From: an uncultured Erysipelotrichaceae bacterium
Lineage (GTDB): Bacteria > Bacillota_I > Bacilli_A > RF39 > UBA660
Assembly (NCBI GenBank): GCA_951801995.1
Contig: CATOOY010000047.1
Coordinates: forward strand, 1 to 8,591
Length of the DNA stretch: 8,591 nucleotides
Direction: 5' to 3'
Below, one piece after another: positions 1-5,228 of this stretch. Under the pieces are notes generated by a model. That model had not been told where the DNA came from and ran no database searches. It worked only from the letters and a program-made list of their open reading frames with translations. Position 1 is the stretch's first letter; each line of letters starts with the position of its first letter. A program made the position numbers and the translations under genes.

Positions 1-25
1 GAGAATTTTAAAAATTTCTCTTTTT
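1..25 (+). terminator. Rho-independent terminator of the gene left of the window
   Basis: GAGAA at 1-5 pairs with TTCTC at 16-20, with an AT-only inner part, and TTTTT follows at 21-25. The stem may extend beyond the left edge, which cannot be seen. It would end transcription from the preceding gene just before the rsmE promoter. Confidence 0.5.
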
Positions 26-26
26 A

Positions 27-55
27 TTTACATTTTAAAAAGATAACGTTATAAT
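27..55 (+). promoter_or_regulatory. Sigma-A-type promoter for rsmE
   Basis: TTTACA (27-32, 5 of 6 matches to TTGACA) and a perfect TATAAT (50-55) are separated by exactly 17 bases. Transcription should begin about 6-7 bases after the -10, near base 61-62. The transcript would therefore start essentially with the Shine-Dalgarno of rsmE, leaving a leader of only about 10 bases. Confidence 0.75.
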
Positions 56-61
56 AAAAAT

Positions 62-66
62 GGTGA
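62..66 (+). promoter_or_regulatory. Ribosome binding site that fixes the rsmE start
   Basis: GGTGA at 62-66 lies five bases before the ATG at 72. The same GGTGA core precedes spoIIGA and the addB-like gene at a similar distance. The earlier in-frame ATG at 60 has no such site and falls at or before the predicted transcription start. Confidence 0.65.
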
Positions 67-71
67 AGGAA

Positions 72-773
72 ATGCAGAGGTATTTTAGTAAACAAAAAGA
101 AAAAAACACATTATTTTTAAAAGAAGAAGACCTATATCATATAAAAACAGTTATGCGAATGAAAAAAGGAGATCTAATAGAAGTTGTCTATGAAAAAAAA
201 TTATATATATGTTCTTATGAAGAAAAAGAATATGTATGTATAAAAAAAGAAGAAAATGCCAATATTATAAATACCTGTGTACGCTTATTTATTCCACTTT
301 TAAAAGAAGCAAAATTAGATTTGATTATTCAAAAATCAACAGAACTTGGTGTAGATGAAATAATACTTTATAAAGCAGAAAGAAGTATGATTAAAATAGA
401 AGAAAAGAAAAAAGAAAGCAAATTCAAAAGATGGAATAAAATCAGTAAAGAAGCAGCAGAACAAGCAAAAAGATTAGATATACCAAATGTCTTAGGAATA
501 TATGAATTAAAAAACATAATATATCCAAATGATCTAAATATCCTTTGCAGTACTGTAAAGGATATAAAAAGTGTCAAATCTGTTTTGCAAAACCATACAA
601 AATATGATAAAATAAATATAATCATAGGACCTGAAGGTGGATTTGCAGAAAAAGAAGAAGAAATACTTTGTAAAAATGGCTTTCAAAAAGTAAGTTTAGG
701 AAAAAGAATCATGAGAGTAGAAACAGTTCCTATTTTTTTAATGAGTATAATAAATTATGAATATATGGAGTGA
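72..773 (+). CDS. rsmE: 16S rRNA (uracil(1498)-N(3))-methyltransferase RsmE
   Basis: RsmE methylates N3 of U1498 in 16S rRNA, in the decoding region of the assembled 30S subunit, using S-adenosylmethionine. The protein has the family layout: an N-terminal PUA-like RNA-binding part (about residues 1-66) and a C-terminal SPOUT (trefoil knot) domain. Seen in the sequence are KLDLIIQKSTELGVDEII (about 81-98), EAAEQAKR (127-134), the SAM-loop motif GPEGGF (186-191) and LGKRIMRVET (209-218). I start it at ATG 72, giving 233 aa beginning MQRYF as in relatives; an ATG four codons upstream overlaps the predicted transcription start. Length is normal. It ends in TGA, the only TGA stop in the window. 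The next gene overlaps its Shine-Dalgarno with the 3' end of rsmE. In B. subtilis (yqeU) it sits directly before mtaB (yqeV); here another gene intervenes. Confidence 0.95.
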   Translation: MQRYFSKQKEKNTLFLKEEDLYHIKTVMRMKKGDLIEVVYEKKLYICSYEEKEYVCIKKEENANIINTCVRLFIPLLKEAKLDLIIQKSTELGVDEIILYKAERSMIKIEEKKKESKFKRWNKISKEAAEQAKRLDIPNVLGIYELKNIIYPNDLNILCSTVKDIKSVKSVLQNHTKYDKINIIIGPEGGFAEKEEEILCKNGFQKVSLGKRIMRVETVPIFLMSIINYEYME

Positions 774-774
774 T
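767..774 (+). promoter_or_regulatory. Strong ribosome binding site inside the rsmE 3' end
   Basis: GGAGTGAT at 767-774 contains the rsmE stop codon (TGA 771-773) and lies at standard spacing (GGAG to ATG, 7 bases) before ATG 778. This selects 778 rather than the in-frame ATG at 757, which lies within rsmE without a comparable site, and implies translational coupling. Confidence 0.7.
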
Positions 775-777
775 TGT

Positions 778-1893
778 ATGTATATTTTAGCCAATATTAG
801 TTTTATGGATTTAGCGATTGTTTGTTTTATAACAGCGGCTTGTATTATAACAATGATAGGAATAATTATCTTTACCTCAAAAAATCCTGAAGAAAAAGAA
901 GAAATAAAAAAGGAAGAAATAAAAAAGGTGGAGAAGAAAAAAGAACCACTTGAAGAAAAAAGAGAAGTAAAAAAAGAAAAACCACAAGAGATAGTTTCCA
1001 AAGAGAAAATAAAAGAGCCAAAAAGAGAAGTTAGAAAAGAAGAAATAAAGCCAAAAGAAAAAGCAAAAGAAGAGACAATTAAATTAGAAGATGTGTTAGA
1101 ACAAATGCAAGAAGAAATAGAAAGTGGTAGTAGAGATAAAACACATTCTTTTGAAGAATTGCAAGAAGAAAAAGCCATTATTAGTTATCAAGAACTTTTA
1201 AAAGTAGCAGGAAAATTAAAAGAAGAAAACGAAGTAAGAGGGGACGAATTAGAACAAAAACCAAGAAGAAAACAAGAACAAATAAGATTAGTAGAATTAG
1301 AAAATCAAGAAGAAAAACCAACCTTAGAAGATAAATTAAAAGAAGAAGGCTTAAACTTACACTTAGAAAAGAACCAAAAAAATAAAGAAATAGAAGAAAG
1401 AAGAATAAAAGAAGAACGTCTTCGTAATTTAGAAGAAAGATTAAGAAGAGAAGAAAAAAGAAAAGAAAAGCAAGAAGAAATAGAATTAAAAAAAGAAGAA
1501 GCGAAAGAAAAAGAATATTCCTTTGCAGAAGAACAAAGAAGAAAAGAAGAATTAATGCGAAATGTAGAAAGAAAAATACGTGAAGGAGAAAGAAAAGCAA
1601 GAGAAAAAGAAGAAGAAAGAAAAATAGAAGAAGATCCTATTTTAGCATTTGAAAGAAAATTAAGAAGAGAAGAAAGAAACCTTTATGCAGCAATCGATGA
1701 AAGAAGAAGAGAAGAAATAGAATCTCTACCATTTGATGAAGATTTTGAATTAGAAGAAAGGCCTAGAAACGAAGCAAAAAAATTCAGAAGTTCTGATTTT
1801 ATTTCTCCTATTTATGGACGTATGTCAAATGAAGATAAAAATAATGATAACTTTTTAGATGAATTAAAAGATTTAAGAAAAAATTTAGAATAG
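778..1893 (+). CDS. Membrane-anchored protein with long E/K/R charged helix, function unknown
   Basis: I do not recognise a family. From ATG 778 the product is 371 aa. Residues about 8-32 form one hydrophobic membrane segment, with no signal-peptidase site that I can see. Residues about 34-103 are a Lys/Glu-rich linker with scattered prolines. A less charged patch follows at about 124-146 (EEKAIISYQELLKVAGKL within it). Residues about 204-285 are almost entirely Glu, Lys, Arg and a few Leu/Ile, without Pro, and look like a single stable alpha helix or coiled coil. The C-terminus is acidic, then basic, with FISPIYG at 341-347. The basic/acidic part following the membrane segment suggests a cytoplasmic orientation, which is inference. 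It is coupled to rsmE by an overlapping ribosome binding site, and its stop codon lies in a terminator hairpin. Possible roles are scaffold, tether or spacer at the membrane; none is shown. The coding strand is extremely purine-rich, so the opposite strand carries long but spurious Leu/Phe-rich reading frames. Confidence 0.85.
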   Translation: MYILANISFMDLAIVCFITAACIITMIGIIIFTSKNPEEKEEIKKEEIKKVEKKKEPLEEKREVKKEKPQEIVSKEKIKEPKREVRKEEIKPKEKAKEETIKLEDVLEQMQEEIESGSRDKTHSFEELQEEKAIISYQELLKVAGKLKEENEVRGDELEQKPRRKQEQIRLVELENQEEKPTLEDKLKEEGLNLHLEKNQKNKEIEERRIKEERLRNLEERLRREEKRKEKQEEIELKKEEAKEKEYSFAEEQRRKEELMRNVERKIREGERKAREKEEERKIEEDPILAFERKLRREERNLYAAIDERRREEIESLPFDEDFELEERPRNEAKKFRSSDFISPIYGRMSNEDKNNDNFLDELKDLRKNLE

Positions 1894-1910
1894 ACCTTGG
1901 TCTATTTTTT
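1889..1910 (+). terminator. Terminator hairpin containing the upstream gene's stop codon
   Basis: AATAGAC (1889-1895), loop CTTG (1896-1899) and GTCTATT (1900-1906) give a 7-bp stem with a CTTG tetraloop, running into T1905-T1910. The TAG stop of the charged-helix gene (1891-1893) is in the 5' arm. The mtaB ribosome binding site begins right after the T run, and no good promoter is visible between hairpin and mtaB. Confidence 0.7.
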
Positions 1911-1922
1911 GAGAGGTAGTAT

Positions 1923-3191
1923 ATGAAATTTTATATCTATACATTAGGATGCAAAGTAAATACTTATGAATCAAGAGTCATGGCAGATCTTCTTATAAAT
2001 AGTGGCTATGAAGAAGTAGAAAACGAAAAAGAAGCAGATATACTCATCGTAAATACATGCTCAGTTACCAATAATGCCGATAGAAAATCTGCCAAAACAA
2101 TAAGAAAAATGGCGAAAGAACAAAAAATATTAGTAGTAACAGGCTGCTTTTCCCAAGTAAGCAAACAAGAAGTATTAGAAATAGAAGGTGTATCTATTGT
2201 ATTAGGAAACAAAAATAAAACAAAAATTGTGTCTTATATTGAAGAATATCAAAAAGAGAAAAAAAAGCAAGATAGAGTAGAAAAATTAAAACAAGTTTCA
2301 TTTGAAAAAATGAAACTAAATAATTTCAATAAAACAAGAGCCTTTGTAAAAATAGAAGATGGATGTAACAACTTTTGTTCTTATTGTATTATTCCTTTCA
2401 CTAGAGGAAATGTGAGAAGTAAAAAAAGAGAAGAAGTATTAGAAGAAGTAGAAACACTTGTCAAAAATGGACACAAAGAAATCGTTTTAACAGGGATCCA
2501 TACAGGAAATTATAAAGTAGAAAACTATGACTTCGCTTCCCTTTTAGAAGAAATTGTCCAAATAAAAGGATTAGAAAGACTTCGCATTTCCTCCATTGAA
2601 ATGAATGAAATAAACGATAGAGTACTAAAAGTAATAGAAAAAAGTTCTATTTTAGTAGATCATATGCATATTCCCTTACAATCAGGAAGTGACAAAATCC
2701 TAAAAGAAATGAATAGAAAATATAATAAAGAAGATTTTATTCAAAAAATAGAAACAATAAGAAAAATAAGACCTTGTATGTCCATTACAACAGATGTAAT
2801 TGTTGGATTTCCCAAAGAAGGAAATAAAGAATTTGAAGAAACAATAGAGACAATCAAAAAGATAGAATTTTCTAAATTACATGTATTTCCTTATTCCAAA
2901 AGAAAAGGAACCAAAGCTGCTGCTATGAAAGAACAAGTAGATGAAAATACCAAAAAAGAAAGAGCCCATATCTTACTAAATCTTTCCAAAGAATTAGAAC
3001 AAAAATATATGGAAAAATATATAGGAAAAGAAGTAACCTTTATACCAGAAGTATGGAAAGAGAATTATCTAATAGGTCATACCCAAAACTATTTACTTGT
3101 AAAAGCAAAAGGAAAAAAGCAAGAATTAAATAAAGATATAAAAGTAAAAATAACAGAAATAAATTATCCATATGAAATAGGAGAAAGATAA
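1923..3191 (+). CDS. mtaB: tRNA (N6-L-threonylcarbamoyladenosine(37)-C2)-methylthiotransferase MtaB
   Basis: MtaB is a radical-SAM enzyme that converts t6A to ms2t6A at position 37 of ANN-decoding tRNAs, which stabilises codon-anticodon pairing. The 422-aa protein has all three family domains. The N-terminal methylthiotransferase domain carries cluster cysteines C10 (TLGCKVN, the MtaB-type signature rather than MiaB or RimO), C46 (NTCSVT) and C75 (TGC). The radical-SAM core has CxxxCxxC at C148, C152 and C155 (EDGCNNFCSYC) and HIPLQSGSD at 249-257. A TRAM RNA-binding domain occupies about 366-420. Length is usual for the family. The start ATG 1923 has GAGAGGTAG just upstream. Transcription probably comes by read-through of the hairpin at 1889-1910 or from an unseen promoter inside the preceding gene. 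A terminator follows the gene. Confidence 0.97.
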   Translation: MKFYIYTLGCKVNTYESRVMADLLINSGYEEVENEKEADILIVNTCSVTNNADRKSAKTIRKMAKEQKILVVTGCFSQVSKQEVLEIEGVSIVLGNKNKTKIVSYIEEYQKEKKKQDRVEKLKQVSFEKMKLNNFNKTRAFVKIEDGCNNFCSYCIIPFTRGNVRSKKREEVLEEVETLVKNGHKEIVLTGIHTGNYKVENYDFASLLEEIVQIKGLERLRISSIEMNEINDRVLKVIEKSSILVDHMHIPLQSGSDKILKEMNRKYNKEDFIQKIETIRKIRPCMSITTDVIVGFPKEGNKEFEETIETIKKIEFSKLHVFPYSKRKGTKAAAMKEQVDENTKKERAHILLNLSKELEQKYMEKYIGKEVTFIPEVWKENYLIGHTQNYLLVKAKGKKQELNKDIKVKITEINYPYEIGER

Positions 3192-3207
3192 AAAGTACAA
3201 ATAAAAC

Positions 3208-3232
3208 GACAGAATTATTCCTGTCTTTTTTT
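3208..3232 (+). terminator. Terminator after mtaB
   Basis: GACAG (3208-3212) pairs with CTGTC (3221-3225) across an 8-base loop and is followed by an uninterrupted T run (to about 3233). The T run merges with the -10 element of the next promoter, so terminator and promoter share bases. Confidence 0.7.
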
Positions 3233-3238
3233 TATACT
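3233..3238 (+). promoter_or_regulatory. -10 element of the probable spoIIGA-sigE promoter
   Basis: TATACT at 3233-3238 matches TATAAT at 5 of 6 positions. Transcription would start near 3245, about nine bases before the ATG. No TTGACA-like -35 is found at 16-18 bases upstream, which fits a promoter that needs an activator; the B. subtilis spoIIG operon uses Spo0A~P with a non-standard spacer. See the separate finding on a weak Spo0A-box-like sequence. Confidence 0.45.
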
Positions 3239-3253
3239 AAAGAAGGTGATACA

Positions 3254-4042
3254 ATGAAAATTTATTTAGATTTACTCCTTCTTTTAAATTTTAGCTTAGA
3301 TTTTCTACTATTATTAACCACTTCCATTTTATTAAGAAGAAGAAAAAATATAAATCGTATTTTATTAGGATCTTTTTTTGGTGGCTTTTCTATTTTACTA
3401 TTATTTTTGAAAATAAACTCTTTTGAACTCTTTCTTTTAAAAATAATAATAAGTATTTTCATGTGTATCATTTCTTTTGGATATCAGAATATAAAATATA
3501 CAGCTAAAAATGTTTTATATCTTTATATTACAAGCATTCTATTAGGAGGTTTTCTATACTTTTTAAATGATCAATTTGCTTATAAAAAGGAGGGAATGGT
3601 ATTTTATCATAAAGGTCTAAGCATTAATATTGTCTTTCTTATCATAGGTTCTCCTATCATATTATACCTGTATAGTAAACAAGCAAAAGAATTAAAAAAT
3701 ATATATAGTAAATACCATACCATTACCATTTTTTTAAAAGGAAAAAAATATGAATGTACAGGCTTTTTAGATACTGGAAATACACTAAAAGATCCTTATA
3801 CCCATAGACCCGTTATCCTAATCAATAAAAAAAGAATTATTTATGATATAAATGAATTTGGAATGATACTAGTACCATATAAAACAATAACAGAAGAAGG
3901 AATCATTTCCTGTATCAAAGCAGAAAAAGTACAAATAGATGGATATAAAGAAAAGAAAAATATCCTAATAGGAGAAATAAAAGAAGAAATAGGAATAAAT
4001 GGGGTGGATTGTATCTTACCACCTGAACTATTGGAGGAATAA
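3254..4042 (+). CDS. spoIIGA: Sigma-E processing peptidase SpoIIGA
   Basis: SpoIIGA is the septal membrane aspartic protease that removes the pro-sequence from pro-SigE in the mother cell early in sporulation, after a signal from the forespore protein SpoIIR. The 262-aa product has about five hydrophobic membrane segments (roughly residues 6-27, 36-53, 59-78, 86-104 and 124-141). A soluble protease domain follows with DTGN at 173-176; D173 is the expected catalytic aspartate, and the context GFLDTGNTLKDPYTHRPV is typical. The C-terminal GVDCILPPELL (250-260) matches the family's end motif. It is somewhat shorter than the roughly 300-aa B. subtilis protein, mainly through compact loops, and appears intact. 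The start ATG 3254 has AAGGTGAT upstream. Its stop is one base from the sigE start, and the sigE ribosome binding site lies inside it, so enzyme and substrate are translated together. Confidence 0.94.
   Translation: MKIYLDLLLLLNFSLDFLLLLTTSILLRRRKNINRILLGSFFGGFSILLLFLKINSFELFLLKIIISIFMCIISFGYQNIKYTAKNVLYLYITSILLGGFLYFLNDQFAYKKEGMVFYHKGLSINIVFLIIGSPIILYLYSKQAKELKNIYSKYHTITIFLKGKKYECTGFLDTGNTLKDPYTHRPVILINKKRIIYDINEFGMILVPYKTITEEGIISCIKAEKVQIDGYKEKKNILIGEIKEEIGINGVDCILPPELLEE
4032..4037 (+). promoter_or_regulatory. Ribosome binding site that decides the sigE start
   Basis: GGAGGA at 4032-4037 lies six bases before ATG 4044. The longer in-frame reading from ATG 3999 would add 15 residues encoded entirely within spoIIGA, without a ribosome binding site and without similarity to SigE pro-sequences. 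Confidence 0.8.
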
Positions 4043-4043
4043 A

Positions 4044-4736
4044 ATGTTAAACAAAATAAAGAAATTTTTAATATTTATCTTTGATGAATCAAGAAGTATT
4101 TTCTTTGTAGGAAGTTCCGATAAATTAAAAGAACCCCTTTCCAAAGAAGAAGAAATAAAATATGTAGAAGCTTGCATGAATGGAGAGGAAAGAGCCAAAA
4201 ATAAGTTAATTGAACACAATTTAAGATTAGTTGTCTTTTTGGCAAAAAAATATGAAAATACAGGTGTAGACTTAGAAGATTTAGTAAGCATTGGAACAAT
4301 TGGCCTTATCAAAGGAGTAAGTACTTATAAATTAGACAAAAATATCAAACTAGCAACCTATGCAAGTAGATGTATTGATAATGAAATCTTAATGTTTTTA
4401 AGAAAAAATAAAAGAAGAAAAGGAGAAGTATCCTTCGAAGATAACCTAAGCTATGACGCAGAAGGAAACGAATTACATTTAGAAGATATTTTAGGAACAG
4501 ATGCAGATATAGTTACCAAGGGATTAGAAGATAAAACAGAAAGGAAAATATTATATGAAGAAATAAATAAATTAGAAGGAAGAGATAAAGAAATTATGGT
4601 ATTAAGATATGGATTAGGTGGCAGAGAAGAAATGACACAAAAAGATGTAGCCCTAAAACTTGGAATTAGTCAGTCTTATATTTCTAGAATAGAAAAAAAA
4701 GTAATTAGAAGACTCAAAAATATTACAAAAATATAG
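4044..4736 (+). CDS. sigE: RNA polymerase sporulation sigma factor SigE (pro-SigE)
   Basis: SigE directs mother-cell transcription after asymmetric division. The 230-aa product is a sigma-70 family member. A hydrophobic/basic pro-sequence (residues 1-20) is followed by FFVGSS, equivalent to the YYIGGS processing site of B. subtilis pro-SigE, so cleavage between F20 and F21 is expected. PLSKEEE starts at 31. Region 2 spans about 50-125 (LIEHNLRLVV, DLVSIGTIGLIKG, KLATYASRCIDNEILMFLR). GEVSFED (127-133) and NELHLEDILGTD (142-153) match SigE more than SigK. The region 4.2 helix-turn-helix is TQKDVALKLGISQSYISRIE (198-217). Adjacency to spoIIGA settles SigE over SigK. The pro-sequence is about seven residues shorter than in B. 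subtilis. The usual downstream neighbour sigG is not present; a prepilin-like gene follows instead. Confidence 0.97.
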   Translation: MLNKIKKFLIFIFDESRSIFFVGSSDKLKEPLSKEEEIKYVEACMNGEERAKNKLIEHNLRLVVFLAKKYENTGVDLEDLVSIGTIGLIKGVSTYKLDKNIKLATYASRCIDNEILMFLRKNKRRKGEVSFEDNLSYDAEGNELHLEDILGTDADIVTKGLEDKTERKILYEEINKLEGRDKEIMVLRYGLGGREEMTQKDVALKLGISQSYISRIEKKVIRRLKNITKI

Positions 4737-4753
4737 ATTTAGAAAGGAAAAAG

Positions 4754-4762
4754 TGATATGAT
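4754..4762 (+). promoter_or_regulatory. Possible extended -10 promoter for the prepilin-like gene
   Basis: TGATATGAT at 4754-4762 fits the extended -10 pattern TGn-TATAAT with one mismatch. Transcription would start near 4769, leaving about 20 bases to the ATG. No clear -35 is seen, and the region is AT-rich enough for chance matches. No terminator is visible between sigE and this site, so read-through from spoIIGA-sigE is equally possible. Confidence 0.35.
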
Positions 4763-4790
4763 AATATAAAATATTGTTAGGAGTGAAAAA

Positions 4791-5164
4791 ATGAAGGACA
4801 AAGGTTTTACATTAGTAGAAATATTGGGCTCTATTTTTATTATTACAATGCTTGCTCTTTTAACAGCACCTATAACTATAAGAATATTAAACAAAAGTAA
4901 AAAAGAAACATTTGTGAAAAGTATAAATGGTTATATGGATGCAGCATGTATGCATAATGCTAAAAAGGGTATAGAGAAATCACATATACATTAGAAAATG
5001 GGAAGCTAACAGATATAGAAGGAAAAAGACTAAAGAAAAATGGTGGAGAAAAAGAAAATGGAACTTGGTGTGCTTTAAAAGAAAAAACAGACAAAAAGTT
5101 AAAAATAACAGATTATAAAGAAGGGAATTGTGAAACAAGCAATATAGAAAAACCAAGTACCTAA
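4791..5164 (+). pseudogene. Type IV prepilin-like protein, interrupted by a frameshift
   Basis: The first frame (4791-4994) encodes 67 aa beginning MKDKGFTLVEIL, the classic class III prepilin signal: a short basic leader, prepilin peptidase cleavage after G5 (G|F), a glutamate at mature position 5, and a hydrophobic helix to about residue 28. This frame ends at TAG 4992-4994. A second frame, shifted by one base, is open from 4964 to TAA 5162-5164 and encodes a plausible continuation (YREITYTLENGKL through NIEKPST) with two cysteines. One extra base in the A5G3 run at 4962-4969 joins the two frames cleanly as AKKGYREITY, giving about 124 aa. The ribosome binding site AGGAGTGA (4779-4786) is intact. 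Such proteins form the shafts or minor tips of pili, competence pseudopili or secretion pseudopili, but no other pilus gene is in the window. The break may be real decay, a sequencing error in a homopolymer, or slippage. The pilin N-terminus is certain; the broken status is less so. Confidence 0.75.
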
Positions 5165-5227
5165 GATTCCTGTTTTACAGTAAACTATAAACAAAATAAA
5201 AAACAAATTAGTATTAGGAGAGGATAA
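5165..5227 (+). other. Probable decayed 3' tail of the prepilin-like gene
   Basis: Directly after the TAA at 5162-5164 the same frame stays open for 20 codons (DSCFTVNYKQNKKQISI and then RRG) up to TAA 5225-5227. The SCFTV...ISI part resembles a beta-strand-rich extension of a pilin head with another cysteine, so it may be former coding sequence behind a nonsense mutation. The last codons overlap the murC ribosome binding site AGGAGAGG (5217-5223) and are not meaningful. There is no other gene in this gap. Confidence 0.35.
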
Positions 5228-5228
5228 T

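Noticed and set aside
771..773. Mycoplasma-type code in which TGA means tryptophan
   Set aside because: Tryptophans are encoded by TGG (for example RsmE W121, MtaB W378, MurC W421), no CDS has internal TGA, and TGA serves as the rsmE stop within a Shine-Dalgarno overlap. One TGA stop alone is not decisive.
738..1600. Long reading frames on the - strand (738-1178 and 1181-1600), rich in Ser/Phe and Leu/Phe
   Set aside because: They are the complements of the purine-rich GAA/AAA repeats of the charged-helix gene. They have no ribosome binding sites, and their apparent membrane character is an artefact of poly-pyrimidine codons.
3999..4043. Longer SigE start at ATG 3999
   Set aside because: The extra 15 codons lie wholly inside spoIIGA and lack a ribosome binding site, whereas ATG 4044 has GGAGGA at proper spacing and yields the expected pro-sequence.
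4044..4736. Assignment as SigK instead of SigE
   Set aside because: Both have pro-sequences, but direct linkage to spoIIGA and the VGSS...PLSKEEE and EVSF segments fit SigE.
4962..4969. Programmed -1 ribosomal frameshift like dnaX
   Set aside because: The run has five As, so the P-site lysine tRNA would have to re-pair on TAA. I also see no clear stimulating hairpin just downstream. Not excluded, but less likely than an indel.
5174..5202. Promoter for murC with TTTACA at 5174-5179
   Set aside because: The -35-like hexamer is good, but at 17 bases the -10 would be TAAAAA (4 of 6), which is unconvincing in such AT-rich DNA.
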